64,000 nt of DNA from assembly GCF_900095845.1 (NCBI RefSeq), contig NZ_FMIX01000004.1, positions 317,501-381,500 of the forward strand, written 5' to 3'. This document shows positions 28,359-37,049 of this stretch, in pieces; positions within the stretch are counted from its first letter, which is position 1; each line of letters starts with the position of its first letter. This DNA is from Streptococcus timonensis. Lineage in GTDB: Bacteria > Bacillota > Bacilli > Lactobacillales > Streptococcaceae. The notes below the pieces were generated by a model. It saw only the letters and a list, made by a program, of their open reading frames with translations. It had not been told where the DNA came from and searched no databases. The translations under genes and the position numbers were made by a program.

Positions 28359-28826
28359 ATGTCAGATAAAAGACTTGCCTGGGACGAATATTTTGCAGCA
28401 CAAGCCCTATTGATTGCCAATCGATCAACCTGTAAACGTGCAAAAGTTGGAGTTGTTCTTGTAAAGGATAACAAAGTGATTTCAACAGGCTACAATGGAT
28501 CTGTTTCAGGGACTGAACACTGTATTGATCATGACTGTCTTGTAATAGAAGGGCATTGTGTTAGAACCCTACATGCTGAGGTGAATGCTATTTTACAAGG
28601 GGCTGAACGAGGTATTCCAAAGGGATTTACTGCCTATGTTACGCATTTTCCTTGTCTTAACTGTACAAAACAGCTACTTCAAGTAGGTTGTCAACGTGTT
28701 GTTTATATCAACCAATACCGTATGGATGATTATGCTCAATACCTTTATCAAGAAAAAAAGACGGAATTAACTCATCTACCACTTGAAACAGTTCAGTCAG
28801 CTATTAGGGAAGTAAATTTGATTTAG
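28359..28826 (+). CDS. comEB: ComEB-type dCMP deaminase
   Basis: Zinc cytidine-deaminase-fold enzyme converting dCMP to dUMP for dTMP supply. Zinc and catalytic motifs: HAEVNAILQ and PCLNCTKQLL. About 155 residues. Two tandem ATGs exist (28356 and 28359); AGGAGA at 28347-28352 is better spaced for the second. ComEB belongs to the competence locus of Bacillus by name, but deamination is its known activity. It sits close after the TetR gene and ends before a terminator. Confidence 0.92.
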   Translation: MSDKRLAWDEYFAAQALLIANRSTCKRAKVGVVLVKDNKVISTGYNGSVSGTEHCIDHDCLVIEGHCVRTLHAEVNAILQGAERGIPKGFTAYVTHFPCLNCTKQLLQVGCQRVVYINQYRMDDYAQYLYQEKKTELTHLPLETVQSAIREVNLI

Positions 28827-28839
28827 AATCAAAAAAAGA

Positions 28840-28871
28840 ATGGTTTCAAAAGATTTTTGAACCATTTTTTG
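28840..28871 (+). terminator. Terminator between comEB and upp
   Basis: ATGGTTTCAAAA / TTTTTGAACCAT stem (one bulge) and T6. A TATAAT for upp follows at 28873-28878. Confidence 0.8.
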
Positions 28872-28910
28872 ATATAATTAGAAGAATAAATTGAAAGAAG
28901 GAACTCACAA

Positions 28911-29540
28911 ATGGGAAAACTTGAAGTTATTAATCATCCACTGATTCAACACAAATTATCAATCTTGCGTCGCACTGACACTTCTACAAAAGCTTTTCGT
29001 GAACTAGTAGACGAGATTGCAATGTTGATGGGATATGAAGTGCTTCGTGATCTTCCACTTGAAGATGTAGAAATCGAAACACCGATCACAAAAACAGTTC
29101 AAAAACAGTTGGCTGGTAAAAAATTGGCGATTGTCCCAATCTTGCGTGCAGGTATTGGTATGGTTGATGGACTATTGAGTTTGGTTCCAGCAGCAAAAGT
29201 TGGTCACATTGGTATGTACCGTGACGAAGAAACCCTTCAACCAGTAGAATACTTGGTAAAATTACCTGAAGATATTGACCAACGTCAAATTTTTGTAGTT
29301 GATCCTATGCTTGCAACAGGTGGATCAGCAATTTTGGCTGTTGACTCCCTCAAAAAACGTGGGGCTTCAAACATCAAGTTTGTCTGCCTTGTATCAGCTC
29401 CAGAAGGTGTGAAGGCACTTCAAGCAGCACACCCTGATGTAGAAATCTTTACAGCAGCTTTGGATGAACGCTTGAACGAACATGGTTACATCGTTCCAGG
29501 TCTTGGAGACGCTGGAGACCGCTTGTTCGGAACTAAGTAG
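28911..29540 (+). CDS. upp: Uracil phosphoribosyltransferase
   Basis: Salvage enzyme: uracil plus PRPP gives UMP. The 209 residues match the family. The PRPP loop is [12 protein letters not shown], and the C-terminal uracil site is [34 protein letters not shown] precedes the ATG. It comes before clpP, as in other streptococci, but clpP has its own CtsR-controlled promoter and no terminator was seen between them. Confidence 0.97.
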   Translation: MGKLEVINHPLIQHKLSILRRTDTSTKAFRELVDEIAMLMGYEVLRDLPLEDVEIETPITKTVQKQLAGKKLAIVPILRAGIGMVDGLLSLVPAAKVGHIGMYRDEETLQPVEYLVKLPEDIDQRQIFVVDPMLATGGSAILAVDSLKKRGASNIKFVCLVSAPEGVKALQAAHPDVEIFTAALDERLNEHGYIVPGLGDAGDRLFGTK

Positions 29541-29572
29541 GACACAAAAAGAGGATTATACACATCAAAAAA

Positions 29573-29601
29573 TTGACCTTTTTTGACCAACGAGGTATAA
29601 T
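29573..29601 (+). promoter_or_regulatory. clpP promoter with CtsR operator
   Basis: The minus strand of 29573-29588 reads GGTCAAAAAAGGTCAA, the CtsR heptad direct repeat (RGTCAAANANRGTCAAA). It overlaps the -35 TTGACC (29573-29578), with 17 bp to TATAAT (29596-29601). CtsR would occlude RNA polymerase until heat or protein stress. Confidence 0.9.
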
Positions 29602-29655
29602 AACCTCATTGTCAGTAGACAACTACTAAATTTAAAAGATCAAAAGGAGAAATGA

Positions 29656-30246
29656 ATGATTCCTGTAGTTATTGAACAAACAAGTCGTGGAGAACGTTCG
29701 TATGATATTTACTCACGACTTCTTAAGGATCGCATTATCATGTTGACTGGACCAGTCGAAGACAATATGGCAAACTCAGTCATTGCTCAATTGCTCTTCT
29801 TGGATGCTCAAGATAGTACAAAAGATATTTACCTTTATGTGAACACTCCTGGAGGTTCTGTATCAGCTGGTTTAGCGATTGTTGACACCATGAACTTTAT
29901 CAAGGCTGATGTCCAAACTATTGTCATGGGGATGGCGGCATCAATGGGAACTGTCATTGCATCTAGTGGTGCTAAAGGTAAACGTTTCATGCTTCCAAAT
30001 GCAGAGTATATGATTCACCAGCCAATGGGTGGTACAGGTGGTGGTACTCAGCAGACTGATATGGCTATTGCAGCTGAACACTTGCTTAAAACCCGTAAAA
30101 CTTTGGAGCAAATTCTTGCAGATAATTCTGGTAAATCTGTTGAACAAATTCATAGAGATGCTGAACGTGATTACTGGATGAGTGCTCAAGAAACTTTAGA
30201 ATATGGTTTCATTGACGAGATTATGGCAAATAATTCTTTGAACTAA
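29656..30246 (+). CDS. clpP: ATP-dependent Clp protease proteolytic subunit
   Basis: Serine protease that forms the 14-subunit chamber working with ClpC, ClpE, ClpL or ClpX. The 196 residues have catalytic Ser96 (GMAASMGT), His121 (YMIHQPMGG) and Asp172 (AERDYW). The N-terminus [21 protein letters not shown] is typical. AAAAGGAG precedes the ATG. It is controlled by the CtsR box and ends in a strong terminator. Confidence 0.98.
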   Translation: MIPVVIEQTSRGERSYDIYSRLLKDRIIMLTGPVEDNMANSVIAQLLFLDAQDSTKDIYLYVNTPGGSVSAGLAIVDTMNFIKADVQTIVMGMAASMGTVIASSGAKGKRFMLPNAEYMIHQPMGGTGGGTQQTDMAIAAEHLLKTRKTLEQILADNSGKSVEQIHRDAERDYWMSAQETLEYGFIDEIMANNSLN

Positions 30247-30254
30247 TAATCCTT

Positions 30255-30285
30255 AAAAGCAAACTCGACTGAGTTTGCTTTTTTT
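30255..30285 (+). terminator. Terminator after clpP
   Basis: AAAAGCAAACTC / GAGTTTGCTTTT perfect 12-bp stem, loop GACT, T-run. TATAAT for ylbG follows at 30288-30293. Confidence 0.9.
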
Positions 30286-30324
30286 GATATAATAAAAGGA
30301 AGATTTTTAAAAGGAAGTTATATT

Positions 30325-30594
30325 ATGTTTGAAAAAGAGAATCGTTCTGGTTTGATTGTCTATCTTTATTATAATCGTGATGTAAAAAAACTCCAAAGTT
30401 TTGGAGATATCTGTTACCATTCTAAAAAGCGTCGTTATATACAGCTTTATGTACCAACAGAAGAAGTAGCTGAATTGGTAGAACGTTTAGAAAAAGAAAA
30501 ATTTATTAAAAAAGTAAGAGTTTGTCACATTCAAGAACTAGAAACTCCTTTTGTTGGAAACCTTTATCGAAAGGAAGAAAACGTTATCATTTAA
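30325..30594 (+). CDS. ylbG: YlbG family (DUF2129) protein
   Basis: An 89-residue cytoplasmic protein. The pattern [36 protein letters not shown] is characteristic of the small firmicute family YlbG/DUF2129, whose role is unknown. It sits between clpP and the liv operon with its own TATAAT 31 bp upstream of the start. AAAAGGAAG serves as ribosome site. Confidence 0.85.
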   Translation: MFEKENRSGLIVYLYYNRDVKKLQSFGDICYHSKKRRYIQLYVPTEEVAELVERLEKEKFIKKVRVCHIQELETPFVGNLYRKEENVII

Positions 30595-30611
30595 AAAATA
30601 CAAAAAAAGTA

Positions 30612-30640
30612 TTGACAATTTTCTGATAATTCGGTATATT
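30612..30640 (+). promoter_or_regulatory. livJ promoter with CodY-like box
   Basis: TTGACA (30612-30617), 17-bp spacer and TATATT (30635-30640). The spacer contains AATTTTCTGATAATT (30617-30631), which differs at one base from the CodY consensus AATTTTCWGAAAATT. CodY bound to branched-chain amino acids would sit on the promoter and repress uptake; binding is inferred. Confidence 0.85.
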
Positions 30641-30682
30641 CTTAACATGTCATAAAAAATGAACTTAAGAAGGAGACAAATT

Positions 30683-31843
30683 ATGAAGAAAAAATTCGCA
30701 TTATCGCTTGTTGCACTTGCAAGTGTAGCTGTTTTAACAGCTTGTGGTGAAGTGAAATCAGGAGCATCGAATGCAACTGGTAACCCAGTAGATGAAAAAG
30801 TTATTAAAATTGGTTTCAACTTTGAGGAGACTGGAGCAGTAGCTGCTTACGGTACATCTGAACAAAAGGGTGCTCAACTTGCAGTTGATCAAATCAATGC
30901 TGCTGGTGGTGTTGATGGAAAACAAATCGAAGTTGTAGATAAAGATAACAAATCTGAAACTGCTGAAGCGGCTTCTGTTTCTACAAACCTTGTTACTCAA
31001 TCAAAAGTAGCAGCTATCGTAGGTCCTGCGACTTCTGGAGCAACTGCTGCTGCAGTGGCAAACGCTACTCAAGCTGCTGTGCCATTAATCTCGCCAAGTG
31101 CTACTCAAGATGGTTTGACAAAAGGACAAGACTTCCTATTTATTGGAACATTCCAAGATAGCTACCAAGGTAAAATCATCTCAAACTATGTAGCTAATAA
31201 ATTGAGTGCTAAGAAAGTTGTTTTGTATACTGATAACTCAAGTGACTATGCTAAAGGTGTTGCAAAAGCTTTCCGTGAATCATTTAAAGGTGAAATCGTA
31301 GCTGATGAAACATTTGTATCAGGAGATACTGACTTCCAAGCAGCTCTTACAAAAATCAAAGATAAAGAATTTGATGCAATCGTATTACCAGGTTACTACA
31401 CTGAAGCAGGTAAAATTGTAAACCAAGCTCGTGGTATGGGTATTGACAAACCAATCATTGGTGGTGATGGATTTAATGGTGAAGAGTTTGTTCAACAAGC
31501 AACAGCAGAAAGAGCATCAAACATTTACTTCATCTCTGGTTTCTCATCAACAGTAGATGTTTCTGATAAGGCAAAAGCCTTCCTAGAAGCTTACCGTGCT
31601 AAATACAATGAAGAGCCTTCAACTTTTGCAGCTCTTGCATATGACTCAGTTTACCTTGTAGCAAATGCAGCAAAAGGTGCTAAAACATCTGTAGAACTTA
31701 AAGATAATCTTGCTAAAACTAAAGACTTTGAGGGAGTAACAGGAAAAACAAGCTTCGATGCAGATCACAACACTGTTAAAACTGCATTCATGATGACTAT
31801 GAATAATGGTAAAGTGGAAGCGGCAGAAGTCGTACAACCATAA
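30683..31843 (+). CDS. livJ: Branched-chain amino acid ABC transporter, substrate-binding lipoprotein
   Basis: Extracellular receptor of the Liv system. The 386 residues start with a lipoprotein signal peptide with lipobox LTAC (Cys21). The periplasmic-binding type I fold follows (IKIGFNFEETGAVAAYG, GPATSGATAAAVA, GYYTEAGKIV). I chose ATG 30683, preceded by AAGGAGA, because an in-frame start at 30659 would put charged residues before the signal. It is first gene of livJHMGF. A weak hairpin separates it from livH, which may let the receptor be made in excess. Confidence 0.96.
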   Translation: MKKKFALSLVALASVAVLTACGEVKSGASNATGNPVDEKVIKIGFNFEETGAVAAYGTSEQKGAQLAVDQINAAGGVDGKQIEVVDKDNKSETAEAASVSTNLVTQSKVAAIVGPATSGATAAAVANATQAAVPLISPSATQDGLTKGQDFLFIGTFQDSYQGKIISNYVANKLSAKKVVLYTDNSSDYAKGVAKAFRESFKGEIVADETFVSGDTDFQAALTKIKDKEFDAIVLPGYYTEAGKIVNQARGMGIDKPIIGGDGFNGEEFVQQATAERASNIYFISGFSSTVDVSDKAKAFLEAYRAKYNEEPSTFAALAYDSVYLVANAAKGAKTSVELKDNLAKTKDFEGVTGKTSFDADHNTVKTAFMMTMNNGKVEAAEVVQP

Positions 31844-31862
31844 ATTAAAGATAACGAGAATG

Positions 31863-31898
31863 GGGAATGAGCTTTTTACTCACTCCCTGTTTCGGTAT
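31863..31898 (+). terminator. Weak hairpin between livJ and livH
   Basis: GGGAATGAG / CTCACTCCC stem with one A-C mismatch, followed by an interrupted T-rich stretch (TGTTTCGGTATTTT). It could be a partial terminator or RNA stabiliser giving more livJ than livHMGF; not a strong stop. Confidence 0.45.
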
Positions 31899-31948
31899 TT
31901 TAGAAGAAATTTATATCCTAAAAATTATTATTAGAAAGAGTGAACTAT

Positions 31949-32818
31949 ATGCTCCAACAACTTGTTAATGGTTTAATCCTGGGTAGTGTTTATGCATTAT
32001 TAGCCCTTGGATATACCATGGTTTATGGAATTATCAAGCTCATCAACTTCGCCCACGGCGATATTTATATGATGGGGGCTTTTATGGGCTATTTCTTGAT
32101 TAACTACCTACAATTGAATTTCTTTGTTGCCCTACTTCTATCTATGGTCGGTACAGCTATTCTGGGTGTTGTTATTGAGTTTCTAGCTTATAGACCTTTA
32201 CGAAATTCAACTCGTATCTCAGTTCTGATTACAGCGATTGGGGTATCTTTCCTGCTTGAGTACGGGATGGTTTATTTCGTTGGTGCCAATACACGTGCCT
32301 TTCCCCAAGCCATTCAAACTGTCCGTTACGACTTGGGGCCAATTAGCTTGACAAATATTCAGTTAATGATATTAGGTGTGTCACTTGTATTGATGATTCT
32401 TTTGCAACTCATTGTACAAAAAACTAAGATGGGGAAAGCCATGCGTGCCGTTTCAGTAGATAGTGATGCAGCTCAGTTGATGGGAATCAACGTAAACCGT
32501 ACAATCAGCTTTACATTTGCTTTGGGTTCAGCTCTAGCTGGTGCTGCTGGTGTCCTTATCGCCCTTTACTATAATTCATTGGAACCATTGATGGGGATGA
32601 CTCCTGGTATTAAATCTTTCGTTGCTGCCGTTTTAGGTGGTATTGGAATCATTCCAGGTGCAGCTCTTGGAGGATTTGTAATCGGATTATTAGAGACTTT
32701 TGCAACAGCATTTGGAATGTCAGATTTCCGCGATGCTATTGTTTACGGTATCTTGCTCTTAATCTTGATTGTTCGTCCGGCAGGTATTCTTGGTAAGAAT
32801 GTGAAAGAGAAGGTGTAA
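31949..32818 (+). CDS. livH: Branched-chain amino acid ABC transporter permease LivH
   Basis: One of two membrane subunits. The 289 residues have about 8 helices; typical LivH blocks are LINFAHGDIYMMGAFMGYF and AAVLGGIGIIPGAALGGFVIGLLE. I chose ATG 31949 (MLQQLVNGL) rather than the in-frame GTG at 31940, which lies inside the purine-rich ribosome site. It is followed after 3 bp by livM. Confidence 0.95.
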   Translation: MLQQLVNGLILGSVYALLALGYTMVYGIIKLINFAHGDIYMMGAFMGYFLINYLQLNFFVALLLSMVGTAILGVVIEFLAYRPLRNSTRISVLITAIGVSFLLEYGMVYFVGANTRAFPQAIQTVRYDLGPISLTNIQLMILGVSLVLMILLQLIVQKTKMGKAMRAVSVDSDAAQLMGINVNRTISFTFALGSALAGAAGVLIALYYNSLEPLMGMTPGIKSFVAAVLGGIGIIPGAALGGFVIGLLETFATAFGMSDFRDAIVYGILLLILIVRPAGILGKNVKEKV

Positions 32819-32821
32819 ACA

Positions 32822-33778
32822 ATGAAAGATAATTTAAAAATTAATATTCTATGGTTGCTCCTTTTGTTGGCAGGATATGGCTTGATTAGCGCACTTGTTT
32901 CAGCCGGAGTCCTAAATCTTTTTTACATTCAAATCCTACAACAAATTGGTATCAATATTATTCTAGCAGTGGGACTTAACCTGATTGTTGGTTTCTCTGG
33001 GCAATTTTCACTAGGTCATGCTGGATTTATGGCTATTGGTGCCTATGCAGCAGCTATTATCGGTTCTAAATCCCCAACCTATGGAGCCTTCTTTGGTGCT
33101 ATGCTTCTTGGAGCACTTATCTCAGGATTAGTAGCTTTAGTCGTTGGGATTCCAACTCTTCGATTGAAGGGAGACTATCTAGCAGTTGCAACACTCGGTG
33201 TTGCTGAAATCATTCGTATCTTTATCGTCAACGGTGGAGATATTACTAATGGAGCAGCTGGTATTCTGGGTATTCCAAACTTTACAAATTGGCAAATGGT
33301 GTACTTCTTTGTGGTTATCACCACCATCGCAACTCTAAACTTCCTTCGAAGTCCGATTGGCCGTTCAACTCTAGCTGTTCGTGAAGATGAGATTGCAGCA
33401 GAATCAGTTGGAGTCAATACAACAAAAATCAAAATTATCGCTTTTGTTTTTGGTGCAATGACTGCAAGTATCGCGGGATCTCTTCAGGCCGGATTTATTG
33501 GTTCTGTTGTACCTAAGGATTACAGCTTTATTAACTCTATCAACGTCTTGATTATCGTTGTATTTGGTGGTTTGGGGTCTGTTACAGGTGCTATTGTTTC
33601 AGCTATTGTATTGGGAATTATTAATATGATTCTGCAGGATGTAGCAAGTATTCGTATGATTATCTATGCCTTAGCTTTGGTGCTTGTAATGATTTTCAGA
33701 CCAGGTGGCCTTCTTGGAACATGGGAATTAAGTCTATCTCGTCTCTTTAAAAAAACTAAGAAGGAGGAACAAAACTAA
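32822..33778 (+). CDS. livM: Branched-chain amino acid ABC transporter permease LivM
   Basis: Second membrane subunit, 318 residues with about 9-10 helices. Family blocks are GFSGQFSLGHAGFMAIGAYAA and FGGLGSVTGAIVSAIVLG, with the EAA-like cytoplasmic loop RSPIGRSTLAVREDEIAAESVG. Its stop codon overlaps the livG ATG by one base (TAATG), so translation is coupled. Confidence 0.95.
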   Translation: MKDNLKINILWLLLLLAGYGLISALVSAGVLNLFYIQILQQIGINIILAVGLNLIVGFSGQFSLGHAGFMAIGAYAAAIIGSKSPTYGAFFGAMLLGALISGLVALVVGIPTLRLKGDYLAVATLGVAEIIRIFIVNGGDITNGAAGILGIPNFTNWQMVYFFVVITTIATLNFLRSPIGRSTLAVREDEIAAESVGVNTTKIKIIAFVFGAMTASIAGSLQAGFIGSVVPKDYSFINSINVLIIVVFGGLGSVTGAIVSAIVLGIINMILQDVASIRMIIYALALVLVMIFRPGGLLGTWELSLSRLFKKTKKEEQN

Positions 33779-34542
33779 TGGCATTACTTGAAGTAAAACA
33801 GTTAACCAAGCATTTTGGTGGTCTAACAGCTGTTGGAGATGTGACTCTTGAATTAAATGAAGGTGAACTTGTCGGCTTGATTGGACCAAATGGAGCTGGG
33901 AAAACAACTCTTTTCAACTTGCTGACAGGTGTTTATGAGCCAAGTGAAGGAACAATTACATTAGATGGTCACTTATTAAATGGCAAGCAACCCTATAAAA
34001 TTGCTTCTCTTGGTCTAGGTCGTACTTTCCAAAATATTCGACTTTTTAAAGATTTAACTGTCTTAGACAATGTTCTCATTGCTTTTAGCAATCATCATAA
34101 AAAACATGTTTTTGCTAGTTTCTTACGCTTGCCGGCATTTTATAAAAATGAAGAAGCATTAAAAGCCAAGGCTATCGATTTACTTAAAATCTTTGACTTG
34201 GATAGGGATGCTGATACCTTAGCTAAAAACTTAGCATATGGTCAACAACGCCGTTTAGAAATCGTTCGTGCCCTCGCTACAGAACCAAAAATCCTCTTTT
34301 TGGATGAGCCTGCAGCGGGTATGAATCCACAAGAAACAGCTGAATTGACAGACCTTATTCGTCGAATCAAAGAAGAATTCAAAATTACCATCATGCTTAT
34401 CGAACATGATATGAACTTAGTAATGGACGTTACTGAACGTATCTATGTACTCGAGTATGGCCGCTTGATTGCTCATGGAACACCTAGTGAAATCAAGACG
34501 AATAAACGTGTTATCGAAGCTTATCTAGGAGGTGAGGTCTAA
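33778..34542 (+). CDS. livG: Branched-chain amino acid ABC transporter ATPase LivG
   Basis: Nucleotide-binding subunit, 254 residues. Walker A GPNGAGKT is at 36-43, the signature is the LivG form NLAYGQQRRLEIVRAL, Walker B is ILFLDEPAAGMNP, and the switch His is in LIEHDMNLVMDV. Overlaps livM and livF by one base at each end. Confidence 0.96.
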   Translation: MALLEVKQLTKHFGGLTAVGDVTLELNEGELVGLIGPNGAGKTTLFNLLTGVYEPSEGTITLDGHLLNGKQPYKIASLGLGRTFQNIRLFKDLTVLDNVLIAFSNHHKKHVFASFLRLPAFYKNEEALKAKAIDLLKIFDLDRDADTLAKNLAYGQQRRLEIVRALATEPKILFLDEPAAGMNPQETAELTDLIRRIKEEFKITIMLIEHDMNLVMDVTERIYVLEYGRLIAHGTPSEIKTNKRVIEAYLGGEV

Positions 34543-35252
34543 TGTCTATGTTAAAAGTTGAAAATCTATCAGTGCATTATGGCATGATCCAAGCTGTTCG
34601 TGATGTGAGTTTTGAAGTAAACGAAGGAGAAGTAGTATCCCTTATCGGAGCAAATGGAGCTGGGAAAACAACCATTCTTCGTACCCTTTCAGGTTTAGTT
34701 CGTTCTAGCTCTGGTAGAATTGAGTTTTTAGGACAAGAAATTCAAAAGACACCAGCTCAGAAAATTGTTGCATCAGGTCTTTCTCAGGTTCCAGAAGGCC
34801 GTCATGTCTTTTCAGGTTTGACTGTTATGGAAAACCTAGAAATGGGAGCTTTTCTTAAGAAAAATCGTGAAGAGAACCAAGCTAATCTGAAAAAAGTCTT
34901 TTCACGTTTTCCACGTTTAGAAGAACGTAAAAACCAAGATGCGGCTACTCTATCTGGTGGTGAACAACAGATGCTTGCCATGGGACGTGCACTCATGTCA
35001 ACGCCTAAACTTCTTTTATTAGATGAACCATCAATGGGGCTTGCGCCAATCTTTATCCAAGAAATTTTTGATATCATCCAAGATATTCAAAAACAAGGAA
35101 CAACAGTTCTCTTGATTGAACAAAATGCCAATAAAGCACTAGCCATCGCTGACCGAGGATATGTTCTTGAAACAGGAAAGATTGTCCTATCAGGAACAGG
35201 AAAAGAACTCGCAGCATCAGATGAAGTCAGAAAAGCATATCTAGGTGGTTAA
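34542..35252 (+). CDS. livF: Branched-chain amino acid ABC transporter ATPase LivF
   Basis: Second nucleotide-binding subunit, 236 residues. Walker A GANGAGKT is at 36-43, the signature is LSGGEQQMLAMGRAL, Walker B LLLLDEPSMGLAP, and the C-terminal block LIEQNANKALAIADRGYVLE is typical of LivF. Starts inside the livG stop (TAATG). Last gene of the operon, followed by two hairpins. Confidence 0.96.
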   Translation: MSMLKVENLSVHYGMIQAVRDVSFEVNEGEVVSLIGANGAGKTTILRTLSGLVRSSSGRIEFLGQEIQKTPAQKIVASGLSQVPEGRHVFSGLTVMENLEMGAFLKKNREENQANLKKVFSRFPRLEERKNQDAATLSGGEQQMLAMGRALMSTPKLLLLDEPSMGLAPIFIQEIFDIIQDIQKQGTTVLLIEQNANKALAIADRGYVLETGKIVLSGTGKELAASDEVRKAYLGG

Positions 35253-35273
35253 AACAATCCAGTGGATTGTTTT
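35251..35273 (+). terminator. Terminator after livF
   Basis: AAAACAATCC / GGATTGTTTT perfect 10-bp stem with a 3-nt loop (AGT); overlaps the livF stop codon. A second hairpin follows at 35329-35353 (AGGGCTC / GAGCTCT, T5). Confidence 0.78.
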
Positions 35274-35328
35274 AGTCGGCGGATAAAGATTGCAAAGCAA
35301 TCATACAATCTACATAAGTATAAGATTA

Positions 35329-35353
35329 AGGGCTCTAAGTTGAGCTCTTTTTC
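35329..35353 (+). terminator. Second terminator downstream of the liv operon
   Basis: AGGGCTC / GAGCTCT stem (one G-T pair), loop TAAGTT, then TTTTTC. Confidence 0.65.
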
Positions 35354-35401
35354 GTAAAGTCCTTCAGATTTTTCTGAATTTTGAAAAAGAAATGAAAGCG
35401 T

Positions 35402-35430
35402 TTGATAGCTTTCCGTAAAAAGTGTATAAT
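35402..35430 (+). promoter_or_regulatory. Promoter of CBS-ACT gene
   Basis: TTGATA (35402-35407), 17-bp spacer and perfect TATAAT (35425-35430). Confidence 0.85.
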
Positions 35431-35458
35431 AAAACTATAAACATAAAGGAGATTTCCT

Positions 35459-36115
35459 ATGGCAGTTAAAGATTTTATGACACGCAAGGTCGTTTATATC
35501 AGTCCTGATACAACTGTTGCACACGCAGCAGATTTGATGCGCGAACAAGGCTTGCACCGTCTCCCTGTTATTGAGAATGATAAATTAGTAGGCTTGGTAA
35601 CAGAAGGGACAATCGCTGAAGCTAGTCCTTCAAAAGCGACTAGTCTTTCTATCTATGAGATGAACTACCTACTTAACAAAACAAAGGTAAAAGATGTCAT
35701 GATTCGTGATGTTATAACTGTTTCAGGTTACGCTAGTCTAGAAGATGCAACCTATCTCATGCTTAAAAATAAAATTGGTATTCTTCCAGTTATGGATAAT
35801 GGTCAGCTCTATGGTGTCATTACAGATCGCGATGTTTTTAGAGCTTTTCTAGAGGTTTCAGGTTATGGAGAAGAAGGAATTCGAGTTCGTTTCATTACTG
35901 AAAATGAGGTAGGAGTTCTAGGAAAGATTGTTTCTTTGATTGTTGAAGAAAATCTTAATATTTCACATACTATTAACGTACCCCGAAAGGACGGTAAAAT
36001 TATTATTGAGGTGCAAATCGATGGAATGGTTGATCTTCCATTACTAAAAGGAAAATTTGAAGCAGAAAATATTCAAGTAGAGGAAATAGCTCGAACTTCT
36101 GCTAAAAAGCTTTAA
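35459..36115 (+). CDS. CBS-pair and ACT domain protein (AcuB-like)
   Basis: A 218-residue cytoplasmic sensor. CBS1 is at about 2-55 (VKDFMTRKVVYISPDTTVAHAADLM), CBS2 at about 75-130 (VKDVMIRDVITVSGYASLEDATYLM), and a C-terminal ACT domain at about 138-212 (VGVLGKIVSLIVEENLNISHTINVPR). CBS pairs bind adenylates and ACT domains bind small effectors, often amino acids. The position behind the liv operon hints at amino acid sensing, but it has its own promoter and terminators separate them. The target is unknown; AcuB is a name by domain likeness only. Confidence 0.88.
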   Translation: MAVKDFMTRKVVYISPDTTVAHAADLMREQGLHRLPVIENDKLVGLVTEGTIAEASPSKATSLSIYEMNYLLNKTKVKDVMIRDVITVSGYASLEDATYLMLKNKIGILPVMDNGQLYGVITDRDVFRAFLEVSGYGEEGIRVRFITENEVGVLGKIVSLIVEENLNISHTINVPRKDGKIIIEVQIDGMVDLPLLKGKFEAENIQVEEIARTSAKKL

Positions 36116-36142
36116 AAAATGAATTAGAAACACCTTTTTTAC

Positions 36143-36171
36143 TTGCCAAAAAAAATTTTTTCTAGTATAAT
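36143..36171 (+). promoter_or_regulatory. rpsF operon promoter
   Basis: TTGCCA (36143-36148), 17-bp spacer, TATAAT (36166-36171). Start expected near 36178. Confidence 0.85.
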
Positions 36172-36177
36172 AGTTTA

Positions 36178-36230
36178 TTGTGAGCAAACCTCACTTACCC
36201 CTTGCCAAGTCTTGGGGTCATTAGACCAAA
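36178..36230 (+). promoter_or_regulatory. rpsF leader with two small hairpins
   Basis: The leader of about 68 nt has GTGAG CAAAC CTCAC (36180-36194) and ACCCC ... GGGGT (36197-36218, loop TTGCCAAGTCTT). Many bacteria regulate rpsF by S6:S18 binding to a leader structure. This one lies in the right place, but I cannot identify the conserved bulge of that motif with confidence. Confidence 0.35.
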
Positions 36231-36245
36231 AGGAGGAACATATCA

Positions 36246-36536
36246 ATGGCTAAATACGAAATTCTTTATATCATTCGTCCAAACATTGAAGAAGAAGCGA
36301 AAAACGCTTTGGTAGCACGTTTTGACTCTATCTTGACTGACAACGGTGCAACTGTTGTTGAATCAAAAGCATGGGAAAAACGTCGTCTTGCATACGAAAT
36401 CCAAGATTTCCGTGAAGGACTTTACCATATCGTTAACGTTGAAGCAAACGACGATGCAGCTCTTAAAGAGTTTGACCGTCTTTCAAAAATCAACGCTGAC
36501 ATTCTTCGTCACATGATCGTCAAACTTGACGCGTAA
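36246..36536 (+). CDS. rpsF: 30S ribosomal protein S6
   Basis: Small-subunit protein that pairs with S18 on 16S rRNA. The 96 residues include [46 protein letters not shown] and [21 protein letters not shown] precedes the ATG. First of the widespread rpsF-ssb-rpsR operon. Confidence 0.98.
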   Translation: MAKYEILYIIRPNIEEEAKNALVARFDSILTDNGATVVESKAWEKRRLAYEIQDFREGLYHIVNVEANDDAALKEFDRLSKINADILRHMIVKLDA

Positions 36537-36547
36537 GAAGGTAAATT

Positions 36548-37018
36548 ATGATTAACAATGTTGTACTTGTAGGGCGTATGACACGTGACGCTGAGTTACG
36601 TTATACCCCATCAAATGTAGCAGTTGCGACTTTTACTCTTGCAGTAAACCGTACATTCAAGAGTCAAAATGGCGAACGTGAGGCTGATTTTATCAATGTC
36701 GTAATGTGGCGCCAACAGGCTGAAAATCTTGCTAACTGGGCTAAAAAAGGCTCTCTTGTTGGGATTACAGGCCGTATTCAGACTCGTAGTTACGATAACC
36801 AGCAAGGACAACGTGTCTATGTGACAGAGGTCGTAGCTGAGAATTTCCAAATGTTGGAAAGCCGTAGTGCTCGTGAAGGACAGACAGGTGGAGCTTATTC
36901 TGCACCAACTGCTAGTCACGCAGCACCTACAAATTCAGTACCAGACTTTTCACGTAATGAGAATCCATTTGGAGCAACCAATCCTTTGGATATTTCAGAT
37001 GATGATTTACCATTCTAA
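36548..37018 (+). CDS. ssb: Single-stranded DNA-binding protein
   Basis: Tetrameric OB-fold protein that coats single-stranded DNA in replication and repair. The 156 residues have an OB domain at about 1-105 ([21 protein letters not shown]), a Gly/Ser/Pro/Asn linker, and the acidic partner-binding tail DISDDDLPF. The full-length form inside the rpsF-rpsR operon is the housekeeping paralogue (SsbA type), not the short competence-induced SsbB. Confidence 0.97.
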   Translation: MINNVVLVGRMTRDAELRYTPSNVAVATFTLAVNRTFKSQNGEREADFINVVMWRQQAENLANWAKKGSLVGITGRIQTRSYDNQQGQRVYVTEVVAENFQMLESRSAREGQTGGAYSAPTASHAAPTNSVPDFSRNENPFGATNPLDISDDDLPF

Positions 37019-37049
37019 TGGACAATTAATACTATAAAGGAGAAAAAAC

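Noticed and set aside
35392..35406. cre-like site TGAAAGCGTTTGAT before the CBS-ACT gene
   Set aside because: Lacks the terminal CA of the cre pattern; more likely just the -35 region.
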